Below the pieces are notes generated by a model that was not told the origin of the DNA, did no database searches, and saw only the letters and a list, made by a program, of their open reading frames with translations. A stretch of DNA of 64,000 nt, from contig CM017570.1 of the NCBI GenBank assembly GCA_007844125.1, positions 51,936,609-52,000,608 of the forward strand, written 5' to 3'. Positions 39,248 to 49,740 of this stretch are shown here, in pieces (positions within the stretch are counted from its first letter, which is position 1; the number at the start of each line of letters is the position of its first letter). Made by a program: the position numbers and the translations under genes. The DNA is from Sinonovacula constricta. Its lineage: Eukaryota > Mollusca > Bivalvia > Cardiida > Solecurtidae.

Positions 39248-40419
39248 AGTTTTGTTCCTTCGTTTCACTATGATTAAATAACAGAAAGCCCGACAATCTG
39301 TACTGTAATAAATACAAAATTGCGCGGCTTACTAGAACTTACCATTATAGTAGTGGTCACATTGTCTTAGCTATAGCCAAGAGTATATGTAACGTAGGAT
39401 GGTAAATTCCGATACACACCATACACGGATCTGATATTGTTATATAGTAAATAAATATAGGCAAACTACTAAATACAACATGTTAAGTAACTTTTATTTA
39501 TTAAAATATTGCAAACCCCTTTCAACGTCACATAGTAACATTTCTTTTCTACACAGCAGAAATACATTATAAAGACTCGAAGAAACAAAATGTAACCATT
39601 TAAATGAAAAGTCGGGACTTTAAGTAAACCGACACTTCTTAAAATAATTTAGGCAACTGCATCATTCATTATGTCCCTGTGTAATGATCGTGTCTGATAA
39701 AGTGTAGTTTGCTTTTTGTCCCAATGTTATTGTTAAATGTCATACCAGAAGAATCAAAACACACACACAAATAAAACATCAACAAAATATTTATCAAATA
39801 TATATGTAAAAAGCAACTTGGTCGCAATTTTGATTAGGTCCATGTACATGACTTATATAACCAGGCGATCCGCAACTCATATGTACATGCAAATAGATTA
39901 TTGCGTAACTATTGATCACATCATGGTATTTTCATAACTGACGTATATATAGAGAATACAAGGTTTATGTTAATGTCACACGAGACTGAGACACATCTAT
40001 ATATCGCGAGGCTTGTCGTGCGATTTAGTTTTATCATGCCGACTGTGATAACATTTTCTTTGTTCAACAATAATATAGTATTCTGTTAATCCTGCCATCT
40101 GTCTTCTATAAACAAAAGTGTTGTTTAATGTTTAGATCACCGTATTATGAAACTCCAACTAAACCATAGATGGGCGGAGAACGGAGTCAGCAGATTTTCC
40201 CTGAACCATTGGATTGAGTCTCATTTTACACTGTTCTCCGCAACCAAAATCTAGATAAACTAATACAATTGCGCATCCTATCATCGCACTATGTTAAATC
40301 CAAATGTTACATGCACAGGTTTGCCTTTTTGTCTGAATAAAAACACTCAGTTCTGTGGCTTTTTAAATACCGTATTTACACAGAAATGACATGAAGTTTT
40401 CGAAGAAATTTACGTCACT

Positions 40420-40437
40420 ACATATGACGTCATATGT
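40420..40437. promoter_or_regulatory. 18-bp perfect palindrome centred on a CRE site
   Basis: ACATATGACGTCATAT plus GT is self-complementary over 18 bp and contains TGACGTCA, the full CREB/ATF consensus. Another ACGTCA lies 9 bp upstream. Whether anything binds it is unknown. Chance occurrence in AT-rich DNA is possible. Confidence 0.3.
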
Positions 40438-41204
40438 CATAAATAGAAACAACAACAAAGGGTTTTAAATCCTTCTAAACTATTCTGTTTTGGGTCCTTT
40501 AAATAAGTTTTTTACGATTTGACGTGGACCTTCAAGTGCGACATGGAATTTATGCTTTTAAAAAGTAGTCTATGCGGATGCACGTGACAGGTTTTACATA
40601 CTGGCACTTGATAAGTAAATGTTATCACAAGAGGCTTTATATATGTCTAATGTCCGAGGTATGGTTGGATAAAACTGGTTTACATTTAAAACTGATTTAC
40701 ATTCCCGCATGCGTAATTCGGAGACAATCTAGATTGTGAGGCTAAATCGGCTTACACGGCGAGAGGTGAAAAGCTTCACAACGCTTGTGGTTCTCCCAAC
40801 CCTAAGACAACCATCCTTTGAGCAGCACCATGTTAGGATATAACCTAATAATCAGAGGTAATATTATATAGTCCCTTAATTGTTGTAGATCAACAAAGAT
40901 TTGTTTGTTGTTGCTGATGTTTTTCAAATTTGACAAATTGTGACCAAGTTGCTTTAAATGGCGGTTATATATATATATATATTTCTTTTCCAGTAAAATA
41001 ACCAGTAAAATAAATAAAGGTGAAATTGTAGAAAACTGTAAGTTTCTTTTTATAGTATGTGAAGAAACACTGCTACCTGTATATTATTAAACTATAACCT
41101 TCTCGGTTAGTTAAAACGCTGAAGCTTTGCAAATTAGTCTCAATTTCTGTCAAAACTGTCCTTACTGTGAGTTTAGCATTTGTGCATAAACGTGGATGTT
41201 TCTT

Positions 41205-41245
41205 AATATGGCTTGTGATTTAAGACTTAAATCGCAAGCCATATT
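41205..41245. other. Near-perfect hairpin, 20-bp arms
   Basis: Arm 1 (41205-41224, AATATGGCTTGTGATTTAAG) and arm 2 (41226-41245) are complementary with one G-T position and a single intervening base. Pairing stops sharply at both ends. It could be a remnant of a tiny foldback element. It is too short for a typical microRNA precursor. Confidence 0.75.
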
Positions 41246-43704
41246 TGTGTTTTAACCCGATGGTGACTTTCAACAGATATAATTATTATAACCAATATAT
41301 TAATCCAGGATATCGCTTATCCTATAACGTACTGTAAGATAATTCAAAATTGTTATTCTTTTTTGTATACTTCCCTAAATGGAAATGATAAAGTAAAGAA
41401 GAAAGTTCATACATATATAGTTTACGTATAATCAAAGTCCTTATATCACTGTGTTAATAATAGTGACGTATCAGCAACAGCTGAGCACCAAGCCTACCTT
41501 ATGGATCCGATACTTGTGCAAGGGTACAGTCTACAAGCTTTGGCATATTTATTTAAATGTGTTAAACTTCTTGCAACGTGTTTGTTTTGTGTATTACGTT
41601 TTATACTGGTAAAGATATTACATTGGAGTGATAAACCCTGAAGTACACAATGTCATAACGATCATAACGATGATCCCTGTTGGCAGAAAAAATATCACAT
41701 GATATTTAAATTAATGGTACTTTCGGCAACATGCATTCTTCTTATATAGTGATAAAAAACTGAAAGAATTTTTTGCTTGCATGCAAATACTTTTAATCTA
41801 AGAACATTTATTAAAGAAACTGCTGAACTCAGCAAATCCTGCCAGTAGAAATTTAATTGCAGCAAATGCACATCATGTCTCGTAGCACAGTGCCTTTAAT
41901 TTCGAGAACAGATGAAATCATACAAGCGATGTTGAAGCATAACATTGATAAAGTAATTGTGAGTTTAGAGGGGCCCTAACCATCATCAGTGATGACATCG
42001 GACACGGCAGTGTCTATTATGTCAAAGAGTGTTGGGTATTGTCTGGTGGGTGTCGAGTCAATTCAAGGATAGACATTGGTTCATAACTCTCAAAGCACTT
42101 GGCGGACAACAGATTACGTGTGAAACATAAGTGCAGTTCGATGTAAATATCCACATGCAGTATGCTTGGTTGTCTGTTATCATCCTCTGATCACTAGTTA
42201 TAGCAGCCCATATTGTAGCGTGGACTTGTTTATGACTAGACACTTTTCTAGTATGTATATGTAGGGTTCACATGTAAGTACTATAAAAACCAATTTCAGC
42301 AGCAGTTTTAAGGTATTTATTTTACTAGTTATTATTATCATGACAATGTGTCAGTATCATTGTGTGTGTTTTTTTTAATTTTGTAAGTGTATTAAATTGT
42401 AGATTTGCCGCTGTAGTATGCAGCGCGTAGTTAGATTCATTCATTATTATTTTCACATCATTATTATTTCCTCATCCGTCATGTTTCGTACTATTTGTAT
42501 TGTTTGCCGCATGGGTCGTACGACCTTCTGGCTGATTTTGAATAAACTTTCAAATTTTCGATCTATAAAGAGTTGATTGACTGGCCTTGGCTTTATTGAT
42601 GTCAATCGACAAACAGCGTTGGATATTTGTTTTGCTGCTTGACTTTAAGCGATAAGTTACAAGTATTGGTTTTCTATGGTTATGCGTTTGAACTGCAAAC
42701 ATGCAATACATTCGAGAAAATGACACGGACCTATAGCTATTGCAACATGTATTTCATTTTGAAAATAGGTTATGACAAAGGTATTTACATGGAAGTCAAA
42801 TGTAGAAGTTACAAAGAATTAAGACAAGGCATTACATACAATAGAGCAAACCCATCAGTTACCGCCGTGCAACGGTCAGTCAGTAAATGGGTTGACTGGA
42901 GTGTATACATTGTGCCCCGTTCATATTTGTCAGTTTTGGATCTAGTTCGGTACTTTCAATAGCAGTTTACAGTTTTAATGAACTCATTTAAGTCCCTCAT
43001 AGTAGTTGTCACTGAGGGCAGACATCGCGAAAGTTCAGAAAAAGTGTCAGTCATTCGGACCGGCAGCCTCTGATATTTTGCCGGTCCGAAAGAAAAATTG
43101 CCGGTCCGACAATTTTTGTTCGAAAACTAGCTTTTTCAAAGCCTTTGTTGCTAATTTTACATTTATAAGAAATAAAAATGTATTGAGATATTAACCAGTT
43201 AAACTTGAACACAAATAACAGTTCAAAGAGCTTTATTTGACAAAATAATTAAACCAGCTTAATTTCTTATTCAACAAAACAGTTCACTCTCGGGTAAACA
43301 TTAACACACTTTCAAAGTTTATCATTTATTGCCAGGTTTTGCCCCGGAATAAAACTTGAGGGTAGCCATTTTTTATCACTCGCACTTATTTGTTATGCAA
43401 ATTCTGATTGGTCGATTTGTTGGCAATTTGTATTTGTCGGACCGAACCGGTACCGGTAATAGAATCGAATAACATGTTCCAAAGGATAAGAATATTGTTT
43501 GGAACTATCATTTAAAACATTCCAATGTTCATGACAAACGTTTATCATTTGAGCGTTTCAAAACATCGCGTGATATATACACAGCAGTAAACATTATTTG
43601 GTAATGTATTGCAAAGGGAGGCAAATGCTGCATGGTGTTTGATGGTGCGGTACCACTCGGAACTCCTCGGGTAATTCCGTCCTTTACGTAATCACCTCGG
43701 ATAT

Positions 43705-44027
43705 CATTCTATACATAGCGTGTGACGTCACTACGTTAAAGTCATCTCTATACTACGACTCGTAACTCACCCAAAATTTGAGATTTGTGCCTACATAAAA
43801 AATAGTTCCGCGTAGGAAATACGTTCGATTATAATATTCAGTGAATTAAGATAAATAACTAAACAACCATATTCTAAGGCCTTATTCTATGTCCAGAAAC
43901 TTTTAAAGTCTTGATATTTATAGATAAATGGAAAAAAATACGATGAGCAAGTTTTGCAACTTTCGCTTTCGTTAAACAGTAATAGGTCCATTCTATACAT
44001 AGCGTGTGACGTCACTACGTTAAAGTC
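43705..44027. repeat. Pair of 39-bp direct repeats, each with a CRE
   Basis: CATTCTATACATAGCGTG followed by TGACGTCA and CTACGTTAAAGTC occurs identically at 43705-43743 and 43989-44027, 284 bp apart, inside the TIR element. The CRE octamers are at 43723-43730 and 44007-44014. Confidence 0.9.
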
Positions 44028-44165
44028 TGGACCGTTTACAAAATTTAGTTCAAAATGTTTGCATGAAACATATTTTAACTATTAGAAGGTATAAAGAAAT
44101 GCCAAAATGATCTGTTGTATACCTCTTCGTACTTGCTTTGTTCATTTTAGCAACCACTTCCGTAT

Positions 44166-44543
44166 TCATAACAGCCATGTTAGAACTACTTTACCCACAA
44201 TGCACCGAGTGCATTCACACAGGTCATTTTGACCGTGTGTTGACGCAACGCCTCGGATATAATGCGGTCGCCGCCATATTGACGAACTACTTCCAAAATG
44301 GCAATCGTACCTACTCGGCGATCTCCGGCAAGCTTCGACAATAGACGTCAGCGAAGCGTGATCCGAGTGCATGCAGGGTAATAATTGGTATATTACTCTT
44401 TTACCAAATCCAGTCGGTAATATACATACAGTATCAACTAAGTTAGAAATATTCTTCAACGAAGCAATCTGCTCTTCTTTCAAGGAGTATTGAATCTCCA
44501 TTATATCTAAAGCGTACTGCATGCACTTTGAAAAGTCAGCCAT
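44166..44543 (-). pseudogene. N-terminal fragment of a RecQ-like helicase
   Basis: From the ATG at 44543 the minus strand encodes MADFSKCMQYALDIMEIQ, then LKEEQIASLKNI (Q-motif-like) and VCILPTGFGKRVIYQLLP. The last is a RecQ-type motif I (Walker A) in which the usual Ser after GK is Arg, a one-base change that should impair ATP binding. After QLLPCMHSD the family resemblance ends and the frame continues for about 65 codons of unrelated sequence to a stop. None of the remaining helicase motifs is present. It lies wholly inside the TIR element and partly inside its nested inverted repeat. It was probably captured or left over from a longer element. Confidence 0.75.
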
Positions 44544-44660
44544 CTTTGTTTGCAATGAGAAGTTATTTGCCGGGGCAAATCACCAACTGGTGTATTCATA
44601 CAATTACATACGGGGCATTATCTCCGCAGCTTGCCGGAGATCGCCGAGTAGATACGATTG
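44302..44660. repeat. Nested 36-bp inverted repeat around the helicase start
   Basis: 44302-44337 and 44625-44660 are reverse complements over 36 bp with two mismatches (core TACTCGGCGATCTCCGGC). They are separated by 287 bp that contain the RecQ-like ATG and Walker A region. Confidence 0.9.
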
Positions 44661-44914
44661 GGTGCGGTACGCATTCCGACATCTACATTACCGGAAATGA
44701 CATCGGATTCGTAAAAAAATGGTTATTTGACAATATCATTGATAAAAACGCGATTTTAAGCGGTGTTTGATAATTGATAAAGATTAAATCTTTTTTTTTT
44801 ACATCTGGCCGTGAAAACTGTCGGTCAGACGGACCGACCCCATCACAAATTTAGTCGGACCGAGTCAAAATTTACCGGTCAGGACCGTCGGACCGGAGGT
44901 TTTCGCGATGTCTG

Positions 44915-45556
44915 TGAGGGCAAAACACAGAGTACATATATGGGCAAAACACATGGTACATATATGAGCAAAACACACGGTACATATATGAGCAAACGAC
45001 AGAGTACATATATGGGCACAGAAAAGAAACATATATGGGCAAAAGACAGAGTACATATATGGGAAAAACACATGGTACATGTATGGGCCAAAGACAGAGT
45101 ACATATACGGGCAAACACATGGTAATATATGGGCAAAAGACTAAGTACACAGACAGAGTACATACATTGGCAAAAGACAGAGTTCATGTTTGGGCAAAAT
45201 ACAGAGTACATGCGTGGGCAAAACAAAGAGTGACAAGTATGGGCAAAACACGTGACAAGTATAGGCAAAACACGTGACAAGTATGGGCAAAACACAGAGT
45301 GACAAGTATGGGCAAAACAAAGAGTGACAAGTATGGGCAAAACAAAGAGTGACAAGTATGGGCAAAACACTGAGTGACAAGTATGGGCAAACACTTAGTG
45401 AAAAGTATGGGCAAAACACTGAGTGACAAGTATGGGCAAAACACTGAGTGACATGTATGGGCAAAACACTGAGTGACAAGTATGGGCAAAACACTGAGTG
45501 ACAAGTATGGGCAAAACACGGAGTGACAAGTATGGGCAAAACAAAGAGTGACAATA
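44915..45556. repeat. About 25-bp minisatellite, TATGGGCAAAACAC core
   Basis: The left half has GAGTACATA then TATGGGCAAAACAC units. The right half has GAGTGACAAG then TATGGGCAAAACAC units. There are about 25 copies over 0.64 kb. The array starts directly at the right target-site duplication of the TIR element, whose TGAGGGCAAAACAC resembles the array core. The element therefore probably inserted into the edge of the array. Confidence 0.9.
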
Positions 45557-47146
45557 ATATTTGGGTTTTTAACCCTCTCTACATGCACTTGTCAAGGCAG
45601 TCTCAAATGCATCGTAGCAAAAATGTTCACTTGCTCATTTTGTTGAATTAAAATCTTGGAGGGTCTGTTGTGAAAGATGAAAATGTTAACAGCATACCTT
45701 GTTAGGAGTGTTTGGTCTGCGCTCAGTTAAAGCAATGATCATTTCTAGTTCTCAATAAGGTAAGACGTTTGATTATGTAGGACATGTCCTGTGTTATGAC
45801 ATGAGGTTTTATTTTCTTCTGAAATGATATTTGGACAAAACTGACATTTTTAGTTTGAACTTTTACAACATAGTTGACACTATCTTAATTTGTATCTTTC
45901 AAAGACAGTGTAGAACAGCTGCGTTCCTTTATAGTTACAACGTCAACTTGTTTAATTCCATATTGACATTAATTGGCATTGGCGGTAATTGGAGGCCACT
46001 GTGTGAGAAAAGTGATGCCCGTAAACTGGTCATAGATTTAATCGCATTTTTCTTTTTTTTTCATAACCATAACATCCATGTACATGTACGTTAAATAAAT
46101 ACGTTATATCAATATTGAATTCAATGTTTTTTTTTAAATTTACATTTCTGTCCTGAAATTAAGTTCATTTCTCAAAGATAAAACTCATATGTTTTATTTT
46201 ATTTGAAACGAATAATTAAATAATATTTATCGGCTATAATGCATTTATTTCGAGGTCCCATACTTTATTTGATCAGTATTACCCGTGAAATATTTGTGCC
46301 AAGTCTGGTGCAGTTCCAATAAATAGCACGATTGTTGCACAATATCGCTTCAGAAGAACACCCCCGTTTTTTCTGGCCTGCTAAACACGAATCTAGCAAG
46401 CTCAGGCAACTAGTGAAGATCCAGATAAACCGTCTATCGCTGTGAGCTGTTTGATCTATATCTGCACTATTTGCTGTCGAGTCCCGACTATAGTAAGATG
46501 TGAAGTAACCAATATTTTATGGTATATAAGATATTGTCAACATGATATGGCAAGGGTTTCCACTGAATGCTCCAGTGAGAGTACAAGGCGGCACAGCGTG
46601 ACCGATATTGGACTTCTAAGATTGACAAACTTGCGGTTGTCATCCCGCAGTCTTTATGAACATTTGTCACCTCCGCGAGATAATTATCCAGATCATCCTA
46701 CGGAGAGATTAATTGGCACGCCATCACGTGACCATGCTAGGGTCATATCATGGCAAATCCAGAAAACATTTATTTTATTGCACGAGCTTCTATCATTCTT
46801 TACACTGGTGACTGATCATAAAGGACACGATCATCCCACAGATTGGGATAAATTTGGGATAAATCTGATTAAGGTACACACACACCTTCAATTGGCACTG
46901 TTGGTGCATTTACACTTGCATTATTTACCATATTAAAATAGTTAGACAAAAACTGCTGTTTGACTATGAGTGCTGGTTGTACCATTATTTCAGCCATTTC
47001 ATACCTAACTTCGACCAAAGCAGTCAAAAGACAAAATTAACTATAAAAGCTTAATATTTTTTAAGTTTTTACATGTATGTGTTTTCACAATTCTACTCTT
47101 TTACCTTGTTGGTAAAAGTGTAGAATCCATCCCTGAAGGAACCATA
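45557..47146. other. AT-rich intronic stretch
   Basis: No recognised gene. One unassigned open frame (46547-46936) is listed separately. Confidence 0.45.
46547..46936 (+). other. Unrecognised 129-codon open frame
   Basis: From the ATG at 46547 the frame contains SSESTRRHSVTDIGLLRLTN and, later, an aromatic/hydrophobic stretch FILLHELLSFF followed by DHKGHDHPTDWDKFGINLIK. Composition up to about 46875 is more protein-like than the surrounding AT-rich frames. AAG/GTACAC at about 46874 could be a splice donor. I recognise no family. It could be an exon of a nested gene, a transposon fragment or chance. Confidence 0.15.
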
Positions 47147-47260
47147 TATAAATATTGGTTTGTAAATATAGTCCTGTAAGGAACGACATGAACAAATCGA
47201 TTTGCAAGGAAGGACCTACAAATAACGAAATGTAAATATCGATTTTAAATTTATAGAGGA
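47147..47260. repeat. Degenerate tandem fragment (TTGTAAATAT motif)
   Basis: Repeats of TTTGTAAATAT, CTGTAAGGAACGAC and ATCGATTTG resemble the array at 48341-48960. The two are separated by about 1.1 kb of unrelated DNA, as if an array had been interrupted. Confidence 0.6.
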
Positions 47261-48340
47261 TCTGACATGAGTTGTTATTTAATACAAACATTGATTAAAC
47301 GAGTTCAGGCAAAATGATATTAAATGAGCCTCGGCGATCATATGATTTATGTCCTCTTTTACTAGAAACAAATACCCGTGTAGATCTACATGCTGGCTCA
47401 AAAAAACCGCATAAAAGACCGTTTGAGTTTATTCTTGCACTGTACAAAATAGTTCCATTTTATTGTCTTTAATTGAGAGTAAAGACAACTTTTGACAAAC
47501 TTTTAATGCGTATTTAACATTGACATACAATAAAAATAACATATCATTGCCATTTTTATCGACTATTTCAGCTAAACAACTTATAACAATAAACAGTTAA
47601 CACGTGACAGTGCGTGACCCAGAAAGTTTACAAATCGGTTAGTGTGAAGGTCACTATTCAAATTTCATTCTCATCGCTGTCAGTGTCGACGATGGAGATT
47701 TTTTTCTTTTCTTATGTGGTGAACTTGCAGACTCGTCAGTAGAATTTACATTTGATTCTGTCATAGGCGGCTGAATGACATTGCGAAGATGCTGTTTAAG
47801 CCACCGTGGACGGTTACATGTTTGAGTTCTTTGTGGCGGAATTCATTGAAGTTACCCTCGCGTTGATTCACATGCTGGTGAGAACAATAAGACTTAGTGA
47901 GGATGTTCGTTATCATTATGTGTTGATTATCTCTAATATGGGGGCATTTATTAATTGGTTGAATGTTGCGGTGTCCTGTTATCTGCATAATCTGATTTGC
48001 CGGGATGTTATTTTCGGACAGTTTTTGAACTAAATATTTCCTGGGTGCTATGGTTAGTCAAACGCCTTTCGGATGCAAGTCCAGAAGCCTTAGCTATACG
48101 CTTCATGATGGTTGTAAGTTTATTTATAACTATAATCAATCGTGACATTTGAACCGACGAAAAAAAAAGCTGTCATTGACTTCTTGACAGTTTGTTGACA
48201 ATCTCGGCGGATGAATACCAAATAGTCACGCGAAGCTGCTAGCCAATCAAATTGCAAGAAAAGCTGTATTACACTAGTGCATTACAAAAAATATTACATT
48301 GTGTATATTAAATGGAAAACAAGGTGAATCATGTGAAAAA
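47261..48340. other. Stretch between two halves of a related array
   Basis: No gene recognised. A minus-strand frame at about 47650-47830 reads CNRPRWLKQHLRNVIQPP then a Ser/Lys-rich tail (SPHKKRKKSPSS) to a stop. It looks like the end of a coding unit, but upstream the frame is broken and I cannot name it. Possibly an insertion that split the surrounding tandem repeat. Confidence 0.35.
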
Positions 48341-48960
48341 TCCTTATAAGGAACGACCTGTAAAAATTAATTAGCAAACTTAAGCCTGTAAGGAACGACA
48401 GCTCAATATCGATGTACATATACATGTTCATTTGTCAAAACATGTATATGCCTTCCTGGAACGACATGATATCCATTTGTAAGTAAAGATGTCCAAATAT
48501 AGGTCTGTAAGGAACGACATGTAAATATCGATTTGCATTTATTGCCATGTATGATTGACTTATGACTCTCGATTTGTATAAAAGGGCTTGTAAGGAACGA
48601 CATGTAAATGTCTATTTGTAATTATGGACATGTTTTGAAAGACTTGTAAATATCGATTTGTAAATATGGACATGTAAGGAAAGCCGTGTAAATATAGATT
48701 TGTAACTATGGACTTACATACAGAAAGACGTGTAACTATCGATTTGTAAATATGGATATGTAAGAAAAGACGTGTAACTATCGATTTGTAAATATGGATA
48801 TGTAAGGAAAGACGTGCAACTATCGATTTGTAAATATGGATATGTAAGGAAAGACGTAAATATCGATTTGTTTATATGGATATGTAAGGAAAGACGTGTA
48901 AATATAGATTTGCAAATATTTGATGTAAGGAAAGAATTCAATCAAAGTCCTCACCTCGTG
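48341..48960. repeat. Degenerate about 42-bp tandem repeat
   Basis: Units combine TTTGTAAATATGGA, TATGTAAGGAAAGACG and TGTAACTATCGA. They are most regular at 48640-48900 and decay to the left. Confidence 0.8.
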
Positions 48961-49086
48961 GAATACAGACGTGTTACTATCGGTATGTAATGTATGGCAT
49001 GGAATAATCGACATGCGATAGTAGATTCGTCAAAATCTGCTTCTAAATATCGTATTCTCAGTATAAGTGGCTTTTGAAATAAATAC

Positions 49087-49740
49087 ACTCTAGCGACTTG
49101 TAAATATAGGCTTGTAAATACCGACATGAAAATACCTACTTGTAAATATAGGCTTGTAAATACCGACATGTAAATACCTGCTTGTAAATATAGGCTTGTA
49201 AATACCGACATGTAAATACCAACTTTGCAAATATAGGCTTGTAAATACCGTCATGTTAATACCTACTTGTAAATATAGGCTTGTAAATACCGACATGTAA
49301 TACCTACTTGTAAATAAAGGCTTGTGAATACCGACATGTAAATACCTACTTGTAAATATAGGCTTGTAAATACCGACATGTTAATTGCCGACTTGTAAAT
49401 ACCGACTTGTGTAGGCTTGTATATACCGACTTGTATAGGCTTGTATATACCGACTTGTATAGGCTTGTAAATACCGACTTGTATAGGCTTGTAAATACCG
49501 ACATGTAAATACCAACTTTGCAAATATAGGCTTGTAAATACCGACATGTAAATACCTACTTGTAAATATAGGCTTGTAAATACCGACATGTAATACCTAC
49601 TTGTAAATATAGGCTTGTAAATACCGACATGTAATACCTACATGTAAATATAAGCTTGTGAATACCGACATGTAAATACCTACTTGTAAATATAGGCTTG
49701 TAAATACCGACATGTTAATTGCCGACTTGTAAATACCGAC
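49087..49740. repeat. About 42-bp array leading into the 24-bp array
   Basis: Units combine GACATGTAAATACC, TACTTGTAAATATAGG and CTTGTAAATACC. A stretch of 24-bp units (CGACTTGTATAGG) is embedded at about 49398-49500. A block of about 300 bp (49255-49420) is largely repeated at 49560-49765. Confidence 0.88.

Larger units (their letters stand above)
39248..43012. other. AT-rich intronic stretch
   Basis: No gene recognised. It holds a (TA)n run at about 40968-40982, the CRE-like palindrome and the hairpin listed separately. A segment at 42500-42555 (CGTACGACCTTCTGG then TTGAATAAACTTTC) has the look of a retroelement 3' end with a poly(A) signal, but I cannot name it. The 111-codon frame at 42627-42962 has no recognised motif. 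Confidence 0.45.
43019..44914. mobile_element. 1.9-kb TIR DNA transposon relic
   Basis: Perfect 14-bp terminal inverted repeats CAGACATCGCGAAA (43019-43032) and TTTCGCGATGTCTG (44901-44914) are flanked by the 6-bp direct repeat TGAGGG (43013-43018 and 44915-44920). Inside both ends the motif TCGGACCG or its complement recurs (about 43055, 43080, 43107, 43437; 44839, 44862, 44889), like subterminal transposase-binding sites. No transposase is present. The interior carries a helicase fragment and a nested inverted repeat. CAG...CTG ends recall hAT elements, but hAT duplications are 8 bp, so the superfamily is open. Confidence 0.8.

Noticed and set aside
16907..40960. Shared GTGACCAAGTCGCTTTAA-like word at 16907 and 40942
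   Set aside because: A match of about 17 bp with one mismatch and no extension on either side. Insufficient to call a repeat.
42627..42962. 111-codon open frame
   Set aside because: AT-rich, Tyr/Ser-heavy composition, no motif, no visible splice or context support.
47806..48033. 75-codon plus-strand frame with hydrophobic segments
   Set aside because: It overlaps a more coding-like minus-strand tail and has no recognised domain.
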